From: Erigeron canadensis | Taxonomy: Eukaryota > Streptophyta > Magnoliopsida > Asterales > Asteraceae | Assembly (NCBI RefSeq): GCF_010389155.1 | Contig: NC_057769.1 | Coordinates: 8,990,735-9,054,734, forward strand | Direction: 5' to 3' | Length of the DNA: 64,000 bases | Shown here: positions 1-11,501 of the stretch, piece by piece | Layout of the letters: every line of letters starts with the position of its first letter | How positions within the stretch are numbered: the first letter of the stretch is position 1 | Position numbers and translations under genes: made by a program | The notes under the pieces: model-generated | Databases searched by the model: none | The model's input: the letters and a program-made list of their open reading frames with translations, nothing else | Told to the model about the DNA's origin: nothing

Positions 1-150
1 CCATCAACCTTTAAATAAACTACAAACTCTTTTTTACATCAATTACTTTTACATTAATAACTGCAATGTTACCAACACCACCTTTCACCGCCATCACCAC
101 CATCTGTTGTTGCATTTGCCGTCATATTACGCAGATACCTCTCTATTTAA
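1..150. repeat. Dispersed CCACC-rich repeat fragment
   Basis: A run of 'acattaataac' followed by CACC/CGCCATCACC clusters and an 'attacgcagatacctct' end closely resembles blocks at 10380-10625 and inside intron 7 of the first two ABCC copies. A third, weaker relative lies near 30270-30360. The block starts before the window, so its left end is not seen. It is probably a non-autonomous Helitron-type fragment, judging from GC-rich 3' parts elsewhere that end in CTAG. Confidence 0.45.
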
Positions 151-359
151 ATCAAATAGAAACAATCTTAATTAGATAGTGATATATTTTACTATATGTT
201 TGTTTTGTAACTACAACTCTATAAGTACCTATCATACATTCATACATATAATAGTCTTTTATTTATATATATTGAAAATGTTAACTACACGTAAACATTT
301 CATTAACTTGTATTATATTTGTATCTAATTACATCATAATTTTTTTAAAAAGGGCCTTG

Positions 360-1887
360 TTAATTGGGTAAACCAATGACCAGTTCAATTAGTTTTTGAA
401 TCTTATTATTATTTTCTTTTTAAAGTTTTTTAAAATTAATTTTTAATATTATTTTGAGTTGTTTGTAGAGTATAAAACAAAATCTTTTTATCATGACTGT
501 TTGAAATTATTTTTAAGTCTTCTTAGTATATTTTTGTTTGGTTGTAACAATTTTATAACATTTATACAAAAAGTATAGATTAAGTAGTTCGGATTTGACC
601 GGTTGATAAAACAATCATGAAATTAATCAAGTGTACTAATTCAAGTAAATATCTTAGATCTTGCAAAAATTAATCAATCGTGAAAGATCCCAATTATTTG
701 TTTTAATTATATATATTTTTGTCAATTTGTAGGTGGCGGAATCAACAAGTACGTACGTAAGCAATGAAGTGTAGTGTTCCATTACATAATATGATAATAT
801 TACTCGATTACTCCCAGATATTAATATTATTATATGAATAATGAAATCAACTTAATTAGATTGATTTATCATTTTCTATATTATATATCAGTCTTGCCTG
901 AACGTCAACCATATTACGCCATTTTCCACCTTCACCTCGTGTTTCTTTCCGTTTGCATGATGTATTATTTATATAGATAGATATATGTTTTCATAATATA
1001 TTTATCTTTAATTAATAATATCACCCATGTGCCCGCTTCTTCACCAAACCAGAAAAATACAATAAAAAACGTTAACAATTATTTCAACTCTTTCCTTTCT
1101 ATATATCCAGTTACCAATAGTATACTGACCATTTGAAATTTTTAAGCCGAGGTACCAAAAGACTCTCTTTTTGTACACCAGCCAAATCTTTGTACTTCTT
1201 TTCACCTTTTTTATTTCCAGCTGGTAGCTACAAACAAGTTCATAATAATTACTTCTTTTTTTTGGTCATTATGGGTATTTGGTGATTTTAAGAATATGTA
1301 ACATGTGAGTATGTTTCCATTAAGGGAGTGCTAATTAAACATGTTGTGTAGTAAAAGATGTATATGTGTTGTAAACAGCGAAAAGATGTTGTAAATTTAT
1401 CTATTTTATTAGCTTAGTTTTAGTATTTGTTTTTCTAACTTCAATGATGAATGATGAATGTGTATGGATATATGATATGATATGCTATGATATATAGTTG
1501 CATGTATTTTTATTAGTTTAAGAAAATTCTGTTTAACTAGCGGATCCTACACGTAACACAATTGCCCGTGTATGTTTTTTAATCTGTTACATATGTACTA
1601 TCAGAATCATTTGTCTATCTTTAGTACATATCCATGAATCTTGAATAATTGAGCATAAAATCTCATGTTTTTATTTATTTATTTGTTTGGACTCTTATTT
1701 TGTTTGTTGGTTTAATATGCCTAATCTTTGAATTTGTCTACATTCCAGGAATATGCAGCTTGGTGGAGGCACAGAATAGAAAAAGTGAAACTAAAAACCA
1801 AAAACTATTGCAAAAATTTTGCTTTAAAGTTTTGTGGGTTAATTACCTTTTTTGATGAGAAGTTAGTTTTGATTTGGAACCAAAGAT
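360..1887 (+). promoter_or_regulatory. Upstream region and putative 5' leader of ABCC copy 1
   Basis: This AT-rich region aligns with 19280-21080 upstream of copy 2, so it was duplicated with the gene. A conserved acceptor (tttgtctacattccag, ending at 1748) followed by 'gaatatgcag' occurs in copies 1 and 2. Copies 3 and 4 have a similar one (taccatacag then gaacatattatatgcag). The simplest reading is a 5'-UTR intron whose last leader exon is 1749-1887. The donor site and TATA box cannot be fixed from sequence alone. Positions 482-498 are the empty-site equivalent of a SINE target in copy 2. Confidence 0.45.
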
Positions 1888-4800
1888 ATGGATTCTTGGA
1901 TTACTTCTGTTTCATGTTCTTCAAGCTCTGTTGTGCCTGAAAATGCATCAGGAATTTCGCTTATTCTTCAATCGTTAAGATTCATATTCCTATCTCCATG
2001 TCCTCAAAGAGCTCTTTTGACCTCCATTGATGTTATCTTTTTGTTCATCCTTTTCGTTTTCGCTATCCAAAAATTGTATTCAAGATTCACATCAAACAAC
2101 AACACTACTTCAAATGTTCATGAACCTCTCATCACTAAAGCTAGCGGTGGTATCAGCACAAATCTTTGGTTTAAGTTGTCCCTGCTAGTCAGTGTCGTTT
2201 TAACAGTTTTGTCGGTTGTTTCATCAGTTTTGGCTTTTACACAAAATAGCCAAATGCCATGGAAGCTGATTGATGGAATATGTTGGTTGATTCAAGCTTT
2301 ATCTTTCCTAGTGATTACTGTTTTGATCATCCATGAAAAGAGATTTAAAGCTGTCACTCATCCATTATCTCTGCGCGTATTCTGGGTTGTGAATTTCATA
2401 GTCATTGCTTTATTGGCATCGTCCAGTATTGTTCGACTAGTTTCTGGCACCAGAGACGTTTCAGTATACAAATCCGAAGATATAATTTCGTTGATATGTC
2501 TTCCGTTTTCAGTATTTCTGCTGGTTTTATCAGTAAATGGATCAACTGGGGTCACAGTGTTGACCGAATCTGAATCCCTAAATGGCAATGGGAATGGTAA
2601 AGTCATACCTGCTGATGAGTTGAACACGTCGCCATTAGTGAGCGGATGGGCATCAGCTTCAATCCCATCGAAAGTCTTTTGGCTGTGGATGAACCCGTTG
2701 TTGACCAAAGGGTACACTACCCCTCTAAAACTCAAGGACATTCCATCGCTTTCACCTGAACATCGAGCTGAAAAAATGTCAAAGCTTTTTGAAGAAAAAT
2801 GGCCCAAGCCTCATGAAAACTCAAAACATCCTGTTCGACTCACATTGATCCGATGTTTCTGGAAACACGGTGCTTTCACAGCATCCCTTGCAGTTCTGAG
2901 GCTCTGTGTTATGTATGTCGGTCCCCTGTTGATCCAAAGATTTATTGATTACACTGCGGGGAAGAGAACCTCCCCGTATGAGGGTTATTACTTGATAATG
3001 ATACTTCTTGTTGCAAAATTTGTTGAAGTATTGTCTTCCCACCAGTTCAATTTTCATTCTCAGAAGATGGGAATGTTGATACGGTCCACATTGATAACTT
3101 CATTATACAAAAAGGGGTTACGTCTCACGTGTTCTGCTCGACAATCACATGGTGTTGGACAGATTGTGAACTACATGGCTGTAGACACACAGCAACTCGG
3201 TGATATGATGATGCAATTGCATGCTATTTGGATTATGCCTGTTCAAGTTTCTGTGGCATTAGGTATTCTTTACGCTTACATTGGACTGCCAGCTTTGGTA
3301 TCTTTGGTCGGGATCTTGTTGGTTCTAATGTATGTCGTTTTGGGTACTAAAAGGAACAACAGATTTCAATTTAATATAATGCGAAACCGAGATTTGAGGA
3401 TGAAAGCCACCAATGAGATGCTTAACTATATGAGGGTGATTAAGTTCCAAGCATGGGAAGAACATTTCAACAAGAGGATTCTAGCATTTCGTGAGTCTGA
3501 ATATGGATGGCTTACCAAATTCATGATCTCAATAGGTGGAAATATGATCGTGTTGTGGAGCGCCCCTTTGTTTATTTCTTCCCTCACTTTTGGGAGTGCA
3601 ATTTTGCTTGGAATCCCACTTGATGCAGGAACAGTGTTCACTGCCACATCATTGTTCAAGAACTTGCAAGACCCAATTCGAACATTCCCTCAATCAATGA
3701 TCTCAATCTCTCAAGCCATGATCTCACTGGGAAGATTGGATGCATTCATGTTGAGTAAGGAGTTGAATGAAGAAGTGGTGGAGAGGGAAGAGGGTTGCAG
3801 TGGCAGCACGGCGATTGAGATCACAAATGGGTCTTTCAGTTGGGACGATGAAGCGGCTGAAGGTGCTGCAGTCAAGAATTTGAACTTTGAGATCAAGAAA
3901 GGTGAACTTGCAGCAATCGTTGGCACAGTAGGTTCAGGGAAATCATCTCTTCTCTCAGCCGTTATTGGTGAAATGCACAAAATCTCCGGGAAGGTACCAT
4001 TAATCTTTATTATAAGTCATTGGTAGATGGGCTAAGTAATTTTAATGAAAACAAAAAGCTATAAACTTTGTTGATGCTATAACAGGTGAAGGTATGTGGG
4101 AGTACAGCATATGTTGCACAAACATCATGGATTCAAAATGGGACAATTCAAGACAACATCTTGTTCGGGTTGCCAATGGACAGACAAAAGTACAAAAAAG
4201 TGATCAAGAACTGTTGCTTGGAGAAGGACTTGGAGATGATGGAATTTGGTGATCAGACCGAAATTGGTGAGCGTGGGATTAACCTTAGTGGTGGCCAGAA
4301 GCAGAGAATTCAACTCGCCCGTGCTGTTTACCAAGATTGTGACATTTATCTTCTTGATGATGTTTTTAGTGCTGTTGATGCACACACGGGTTCAGAAATA
4401 TTTAAGGTAATCATAGTAGAATCAAACTCTAAGGTTGTGTTTGAGTTAAGAACTCTAACAGTTTTGTTTTTTGATATTGATCAAAGGAATGTGTGAGAGG
4501 GGTCCTTCGGAATAAGACAATCTTGCTTGTGACGCACCAAGTTGATTTTCTCCATAACGTTGATCAGATCTTGGTATGCATCCTAATCTCTAGTATAGTT
4601 TTTCAGACTACAGTTTTCATTATTTTTTCAGACTAGAATTTAACTTAAACTCTGTTAGGTTATGCGAGACGGGATGGTTGTTCAATCAGGAAAGTATGAT
4701 GAACTACTAGAATCTGGACTCGATTTTAAAGCTTTAGTTTCTGCCCATGAAACCTCTATGAACCTAGTGGAAATGGAAGCTACAACATTGGATAAAAGCT

Positions 4801-7642
4801 CCCCTAAACCTCTTGAAAAATCTCCTAGCCTAAAAATCGAAAAAGATCAAAAGGGTTTAGAACGATCCGCTTCTAGTAAAATCATTGGCACATCAAAACT
4901 AATCCAAGAAGAAGAGAGGGAAACAGGAAGAATCAGCTTAAACGTTTATAAGATTTATGTGACAGAGGCTTTTGGATGGTGGGGTGTGACTGGTGTTATG
5001 TTGTTTTCATTATTGTGGCAAGGCTCACAGATGGCAAGTGATTACTGGTTGGCCTATGAAACTGCTGATGACCGTGCTTCCTCTTTTAACCCTTTACTAT
5101 TTATAGAAGTTTATACAGCTATAGCAGGTGTATCACTGGTTTTGGTATTTGGTAGAATCATTTGTTCAACTATCCTCGGGCTTAAAACTTCCCAAATCTT
5201 TTTTCAACGGATTCTTCACAGCATCCTTCATGCTCCAATGTCATTTTTTGACACTACACCTTCAGGAAGAATTCTTAGTAGGGTAAAGATTAATTCTTAA
5301 TCTTTACTACTTAATTGCTAGACCTTTAGAGAAGCATCTTATGGTTTAATTTTTGATCTTTTCAGGCATCAAGTGATCAAACAGCCATCGATGTCTTTCT
5401 TCCATTTATGATGAGCCTGACCCTTGCCATGTTCATAACAGTGCTTGGAATTATCATTGTCACTTGCCTGAATGCTTGGCCAACTGTGTTCCTACTGATT
5501 CCTCTCGGTTGGTTAAACTTTTGGTATCGGGTATGTTTCATTTGTTTAACGAGTGAATGATACAATAACGTTACTTGGAAATCTGATCTGATCTAATGGC
5601 CTGATTGTTTCAGAGATACTATCTTTCAACTTCCCGAGAAATTACACGACTTGACTCAATAACAAAAGCACCTATTATCCACCATTTCTCGGAGAGTGTT
5701 GCAGGGGTTATGACGATTCGATGTTTCAGGAAGCAGGACATATTTGTTCAAGAGAACGTTGACCGTGTAAATGGAAACCTAAGAATGGACTTCCACAATA
5801 ATGGTTCGAACGCGTGGTTGGGTTTCCGTTTGGAGTTCATTGGAAGCTTGTTTCTATGTATTTCCACTGTGTTTATGATCATTCTACCTAGCAGTATAAT
5901 GAAACCAGGTATATTCACAACTTAACCCTATTGTCATTCTTTTTTTTTCCTTTTTCCTTAAGGAACTAATTTTGAAAGGAGTCGTCTGGATCAGAAAATG
6001 TTGGACTATCACTCTCTTATGGATTGTCACTTAACGGGGTGCTGTTTATGGCTCTATACATGAGCTGTTTTGTGGAAAACCGAATGGTTTCTGTTGAAAG
6101 GATCAAACAGTTCACCAACATACCTTCAGAAGCGGAATGGGTTAAAAAAGATAACCCCGCTCCTTCAAATTGGCCTTCTCAAGGCAATGTAGAGCTCAAG
6201 GATTTACAGGTAACTTCCAACTATCTATCTATAATGTATAATGTATAATTATTTATTTTTATTTTTATACTATATAAAGCATTTCACCCGTCCCCCATTT
6301 CTCAAAAAAGAAAATGAATTACCTAAAGTGTCCTTCACCGTTATTCATTATTTTAAACATCTTCACTTAATATACTTATAATACCCTTAATTAAATTAAT
6401 TTACCAACATGTACCCCGTAGCTCCTATAATAACTACACTACTCCCTTTTACATTAATATCATACAATACTCGCCGCCGCCACCACCACCCATCGCCGTC
6501 GCCGCCACCACCAGTCGTCGCCGCTACCGGTGCCGCTACAACCATCACCGCATCGCACAAGCAGCCGTCTGTTGAGATCCTATATCCAAAATTCCAAATT
6601 AGAGGCCTCTTTCTAAGGAAATATCAGTTGAAGTTCTTGAATATTTGTTTGTGATTACAGGTTAGATATCGTTCAAACACCCCTCTAGTGATCAAAGGGA
6701 TTACCCTAAGCATTAACGGAGGTGAAAAGATCGGTGTAGTTGGTAGAACTGGAGGTGGAAAGTCAACTTTAATCCAGGTTATGTTCCGATTGGTGGAGCC
6801 ATCTGGTGGAAGTATAGTCATTGATGGCATCAACATATCTACTCTAGGGCTACATGATCTAAGGTCACGGTTTGGTATCATTCCTCAAGAGCCAATCCTT
6901 TTTGAAGGCACTGTTAGAAGTAATATCGATCCCATTGGTGAACATTCTGATGAAGAGATCTGGAGGGTAATCTTGTATTCTTGTTACCAATAATTTCTAA
7001 CATCTTTTGGCCTCCATTGAGTCATCTAATGCAGTAACTTGTTTTGCAGAGTCTTGAGCGGTGCCAACTTAATGATGTTGTAGCTGCAAAACCTGGTAAA
7101 CTAGATTCTGCAGGTACCAAAAACTAAGAAAACTCTAAAGTGTGGCTTTCATAGATAGCAGAAGTTCCGTGTTTCTATACTTAAAAAAAAATACTGTTTG
7201 TTGTTTCTAGTTGTTGATAATGGCGATAATTGGAGTGTGGGACAACGGCAACTTCTTTGTTTAGGACGAGTGATGCTAAAGCACAGCAAGCTGTTATTCA
7301 TGGACGAAGCAACAGCTTCTGTTGATTCACAAACCGATGCCGTCATTCAGAAAATCATACGCGAGGACTTTGCTGATTGTACCATCATTAGCATTGCTCA
7401 CCGAATTCCAACTGTCATGGACTGTGATCGTGTTTTAGTCATTGATGCTGGTAAGTCTTGTTCTTGTCTAAATAAAACAAGCTGAATATGTTCTTTTAAA
7501 CTTGAACTCACTGATTTGTGAACTTGTGTTGTTGGAAACAGGTTATGCCAAAGAATTTGACAAACCTTCAAAGTTAATTGAGAGACCTACTCTGTTTGGG
7601 GCATTGGTTCAAGAGTATGCTCACCGGTCATCCGATTTATAA
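1888..7642 (+). CDS. ABCC4-like: ABCC (MRP-type) ABC transporter, copy 1
   Basis: Full-length multidrug-resistance-protein-type ABC transporter that would use ATP to move conjugates or other organic anions across a membrane. Exons: 1888-3993, 4086-4406, 4487-4573, 4659-5282, 5366-5530, 5614-5908, 5995-6209, 6661-6966, 7050-7113, 7211-7450, 7542-7642. All junctions are GT..AG and join in frame to 1507 residues, close to the roughly 1500 usual for the family. TMD0 has about five hydrophobic helices (residues 43-216), and TMD1 runs from about 318 to 610. NBD1 has Walker A GTVGSGKS (679-686), LSGGQ (769-773), Walker B ending DD (793-794) and H826. The usual catalytic Glu is Asp in NBD1, as in MRP1. 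NBD2 has GRTGGGKS (1299-1306), WSVGQ (1402-1406), DE (1426-1427) and H1458. The start [10 protein letters not shown] and the SPCPQRALL motif match the ABCC4/ABCC14 class. Substrate and membrane cannot be told from sequence. Confidence 0.95.
6235..6575. repeat. CCGCC-rich insertion in intron 7 of ABCC copy 1
   Basis: Intron 7 is 451 bp here but about 103 bp in copies 3 and 4. The extra DNA contains 'tttcacccgtcccccat', 'acattaatatcatac' and a GC-rich CGCCGCCACCACC part ending near 'ccgcatcgcacaagcag', like the blocks at 1-150 and 10380-10625. Copy 2 has the same insertion, so it predates the split of copies 1 and 2. Exact ends are uncertain. Confidence 0.6.
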
Positions 7643-8490
7643 AAAGCTGTAATCAAATGAACCCAGTCGGGTTTAAAGCTCTTGTTTTGCAGTTTGTACG
7701 ATGAGTTTAAAATTCTTGTTCTCTAGGATTTTGGGGCCCAGTTAAGATAAAATTTTTTAAGTGGTATAATTTTTTTATGTTGTATTTTGAAGAGTAAATC
7801 TATTGGTTAATATAGCCTGAATGCATCTAAATAAGCTCCCAATCAGTTGTAATTTGTGATGTGCTATACTAATAGTATCTAGCTCTAGTATGATTGTGTA
7901 GTTACAATTTTCAATCAATGATGTCTTCATTATGGATCTTTTTGAAATCCAAGTCAATATGTTAGTATTCGTGGGACTTTTCTTCTATTTGATATGGATT
8001 GGAGGTATGAAGTGTACACCCATATAAGTCAACGTGAGTCCAGACCCGCTTTCCCTTTGCAAGGTCCTAGCCCCTAGGGGTAGGGTCCCTAGCGGGATCC
8101 AGCACTCTGTGCCGGTCTCGTTGGGCAGGACAGTGCCCGTAACCTCACCAAATTTATTTAAATAATAGACGATGTAAATCAGTGAGTCTCGACTGTTGAA
8201 GTGTTAATGCATATATATTAAAGAGTATATCAGCAAATATGTTTTTGGGATACGTTTATCAGTGATCAAGGTGGTCTGCGACTATTTTTGGTTAGTAATC
8301 GAGCTAATCAGAGACACTTTAAAACCAGTAATCAACCGCGCCAGTAACCGTTTTGTTGAAATTCGTTTTTGAACAGTTCTAGCTGATATGAGACTCTTTC
8401 CTATTGGTATTATAATGCAATAATAAACTGCAGTTTCTACAAAAACAATCTAAAAGCCTTATAATTATCTAAGAAAAAAGAAGAAAAGAG
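7643..8490. other. 3' flank of ABCC copy 1, duplicated block
   Basis: No gene is seen. The sequence from about 7800 ('gcatctaaataagctccca' and following) is shared with the flanks of copy 2 (from 26880) and copy 4 (58085 and 60540). It includes a GC-rich patch at 8040-8155 also found at 27105-27205, which has no recognisable coding content. Confidence 0.6.
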
Positions 8491-8499
8491 GTAATTATA

Positions 8500-8700
8500 A
8501 GTTAAATCCTCACCAGAATTTCGTTCGGGCATTTTATCAAACACATCATATGCACATTTAAAAATCGAAACGTTGCAAGAAAAGAGAGCAGAGCAATACA
8601 TACCTCTGAATTGGAACTACGATCAGCAAGTTCGCTAGTTCCATGCACGCCGAAATGATCAGAAGCTACGATCACAATTTTCTGTAAAGAAACTCTCTCG
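8500..8700 (-). pseudogene. Remnant of an unidentified gene (PPR-like motif)
   Basis: On the minus strand an exon-like piece (about 8606-8683) is bounded by a pyrimidine-rich ctttacag acceptor and a GTATGT donor, and encodes KIVIVASDHFGVHGTSEL and a few more residues. A second piece near 8500-8560 reads AYDVFDKMPERN, which resembles the second helix of a pentatricopeptide repeat. The same remnant follows copy 2 (27390-27610), and an eroded form follows copy 4 (about 61360-61440). No open gene can be built around it, so it is probably a relic carried along in the tandem duplications. Confidence 0.35.
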
Positions 8701-8744
8701 TTGGTGAATAAATATTTCACATGAATAGAAAGCAAACGGGTAAT

Positions 8745-8912
8745 AAACTAAAAGTAAAAGTAACTACTAATGCCGTCTTTCACGGGTTTTGGGTCTCCAA
8801 CACCGTTGTCGAAGACGGTGTTGGGGGAGGTTGATACGTAGATAGCCTTACCCTACCAAAGGTAGAGAGACTGCTTCCAGGTTTTACCATAGATAGAAAA
8901 AGACATCCAACC
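8745..8912 (-). mobile_element. 5'-truncated SINE copy
   Basis: The reverse complement matches the 3' half of the SINE at 28316-28560, from the 'ctggagatccttttctacc' part through 'aacctggaagcagtct' to 'acccgtgaaagacggcat'. The tRNA-like head with boxes A and B is missing. Confidence 0.7.
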
Positions 8913-9265
8913 TTACTGGCATGTTCTGTATTCATAGATCTTTGACTGTGCATCGATAACAACATAATTTTCATTTTGTCCCAACGTGCGTAATTTTCAT
9001 TTTGTCCCAATGAAAAGGTTGAGTCTATCATCTATAGTGCTTGTTAAAGAAAATCAAAACTAAATATAAAAAAAAAAATCAAAAACAAAAAATCAAAAAT
9101 TTTAGTGAAAAATAAAGAAGGAAATTAACACACGAAGTTTCGAGCGTGCCAGACAAATCAGTCCGCAAACCACCTCTCTTAAAAAAAAATGATTTTATAG
9201 ATTGTAAACTTAAATATATATAGGGTGATACTATGTATACACCGTGCACTGTTCATAGATAATAC
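8913..9265. other. AT-rich spacer without gene
   Basis: Only low-complexity AT-rich DNA is seen. A short direct repeat of 'taattttcattttgtccca' at about 8965-9010 also occurs near 30395, which ties this spacer to the duplicated block after copy 2. Confidence 0.5.
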
Positions 9266-9619
9266 TAAGGATGTGCAAATGATCCGACCCGGTCCGGTCC
9301 ATGAAAACCCGGCCTGGTCCATGAAAACCTGGCCCGACCCGACCCCGCGAATATATGAAAATCAGAACCGTGACCCCGCCCATGAAGGTACGGGTCGGTT
9401 TGGTTCGAGTTCGGGCGGGTCGCAGGCGGGTCACGAGTTTCCTTCATTTTTTTTCGGTTTTTGCCTTCACCCGACTCGGCCCGGCCCGACCAGTGAAACC
9501 CGTGACCCGCGAATGTAACAAAAACGTGACCCGTGACCCGGACCATTAGGGCTTCGGGCGGGTTGGTTTGGGCCGGTTCCGAGTCGGGCACGGGTCAACG
9601 GTTTTTTTGCTCATCCCTA
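9266..9619. mobile_element. GC-rich hAT-type MITE with 8-bp target duplication
   Basis: The element starts TAAGGATGTGCAAA and ends TTTGCTCATCCCTA, an inverted pair of the TAGGGATGAGCAAA kind seen in plant hAT elements. It is flanked by GATAATAC (9258-9265) and GATAACAC (9620-9627), a 7/8 match to the 8-bp hAT target duplication. The interior is unusually rich in CCCGACCCG-type words, so it stands out sharply from the AT-rich surroundings. The ORFs through it follow these repeats and are not genes. Confidence 0.8.
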
Positions 9620-9627
9620 GATAACAC

Positions 9628-10250
9628 TACCAAAATGTCTATTGTATAAATGGTAAACTAAATATATATCCTAGTGCTTTAATACCTATAGCTTTAAAAG
9701 TTGTCCTTTCCTATTCACATCCAATCTGAATATATAATAGGATTAAAGAAAATACCCGGAAAAATGTTTATTATGTGCTTCATTAAACAAAACACTTTAA
9801 ATACAAATCACTCCGCGTGAGAATCCTGTGTTGTTTATATCTATTTCAAATTTAAATACCACCCCCACGTGAGCATACTTATTTCATGCTTATCAATATG
9901 TTTTCTAACTATGATAATTATTTTGTTTTTATTAATTAAAAGTTTTTCAAAGAAAGATATTCTTAATTAATGCTTATCTTTATTTCATTTTTATTCATAT
10001 TAATGAAATTTTTTCTATTAAAAGTTTTTCATATATTTTTTCAAACTGAGATGACAATTGCAAACCAAGACTTTTACAAAAATCTTTTCATTATTTTGAC
10101 AATTATAGGAAATATTTAACAAGAATTTCCATAATAAAAATACACATTATCAATACCAAGTTTAAGTTATATATAAATATCTTTCATTCTACACAAAATT
10201 GACATTGGCCGCTATTACAGCTACGTTATCCATCGTATCCTATTGTTTAA
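9628..10250. other. AT-rich spacer without recognisable feature
   Basis: No coding frame, structured repeat or RNA gene could be supported in this stretch. Confidence 0.5.
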
Positions 10251-10289
10251 TTGATTGTCCACGTTTCCTTTTTTTGGTAATCACGACAT

Positions 10290-10339
10290 GAGAAGCCTGT
10301 ATCATGGTACCCTATCGCACCGCGCGGGTACCATGCTAG
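10290..10339 (+). mobile_element. Helitron-like 3' terminus
   Basis: A 10-bp stem, CATGGTACCC / GGGTACCATG (10303-10312 and 10326-10334 region), with a GC-rich loop is followed directly by CTAG and then a T. Helitrons end in a hairpin plus CTRR and insert before T. The 5' end (TC) was not identified. Confidence 0.45.
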
Positions 10340-10379
10340 TTTTCCCCATAAACAAATCCACCTTTTTTCTTTTTAAACT

Positions 10380-10625
10380 TTTGAGCATTTGATAAGATCA
10401 AAATACCCCTAGACATCTTTGTTATTTATAACACTATCAATGCTTCCTTATAATAATATTGATAAAGTTAAACTACAACATATTTTTTACATTAATAAAT
10501 TACATTACTCGCCACCGCCATTATCACCGCAACCCGTTACCGCCGCCACCACCTGTCGCCACCCCCACCATTAGTGTTACCATCGTTGTCGTTGTATCGC
10601 GCGGATATACCTCTGGTACTACTAG
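10380..10625. repeat. CCGCC-rich dispersed repeat (Helitron-like)
   Basis: This carries 'acattaataaattac', then clustered CGCCACCGCC / CCGCCGCCACCACC and 'gtatcgcgcggatatacctct', ending near a CTAG. It is the same family as positions 1-150 and the intron-7 insertions. No coding capacity. Confidence 0.5.
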
Positions 10626-10639
10626 AAAGTAAAGTCGGT

Positions 10640-11501
10640 TTGTGAGGGAAAACTAATGTAGCTAAAAGTGCTACAGTTTATGCATAATGGGTAACTTTCT
10701 TCAAAGTAGGGTTTATAAACTAAACAATAACCAAAATAAAAAATATGAATAGCATCATCATCGTCTTCATATGTTTACTTCCAAAAAAATAAAGGCAACA
10801 AAGATGAAAGAAGATTTGAAAGGTGCCATATAATACGTATCTCCCTAACACTAACAGAATCATCATAACAATAAAATCACAAAAAAAACAACAATAAATA
10901 TCTATATATAAGTTTTGGAGTTAGAAGTAACATTTGCAAAATTACAATAATTATTTCGTAAATATAGTAAAGTCCAAGGGTTAAAACAAACATTTAATAT
11001 TAATTATTTATATACATATATATGTAGTGTCTTCTTCCTCTATCTCTCTTTATATCACATGGTTTACATTTCCACTTTGTAAATTTCCTTTTTTTTTAAA
11101 AAAAAAAATTTCAAAGGAAACCACAAATTTGGGCCATACTCACAAGCTTGGAAGCACGTCTAACTATAGAACAAACCCCGCGGGCACACCCTTGGATGCC
11201 ACCGATGCTACTAGCGTCTTCGAGCTCCTTCGCGTCGGACGTGGGCTTAGACGCACTATAAGGACAGGCCTTAGAGTGTAAGAGTAGAACTATGTGGACA
11301 TAAAAATGGTTTTGTCTGCACCTTAGGTAAACCAGGCCACTGTTTTTATCTTTCATAAAGCTATATAAACTACATACGTTGTACTTTTTTAACATGTCAT
11401 GTATAACATGTATCTCTAGTTCTCTACACGTGTTATTTCTTTCTATTTTTCTCTTTGTTGTCAAATTTAAAAGAGTCCAATGGTACAATATAAATTACTA
11501 A
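10640..11501. other. Spacer without supported gene
   Basis: AT-rich, with a GC-richer patch at 11140-11280 that lacks a start, splice signals or known domain and is not called as a gene. Confidence 0.4.

Noticed and set aside
2358..3057. Long minus-strand ORFs opposite the ABCC exons.
   Set aside because: They recur at the same place in every copy only because they mirror the conserved plus-strand exons, and they carry no known domain.
3994..4026. Exon-1 ORFs of the ABCC copies ending about ten codons after the first Walker A, as if they were half transporters.
   Set aside because: A consensus GTACC/GTACT donor lies directly after the conserved GK, and the next exon ([10 protein letters not shown] or [10 protein letters not shown]) continues NBD1 in frame in all four copies.
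9225..9591. ORFs on both strands across the GC-rich patch.
   Set aside because: They are made of CCCGACCCG repeats between hAT tips; the peptide is low-complexity and has no homolog I know.
11027..11281. 84-aa ORF with a GC-rich C-terminal half.
   Set aside because: No start context, splice signal, domain or paralog in the other duplicated blocks.
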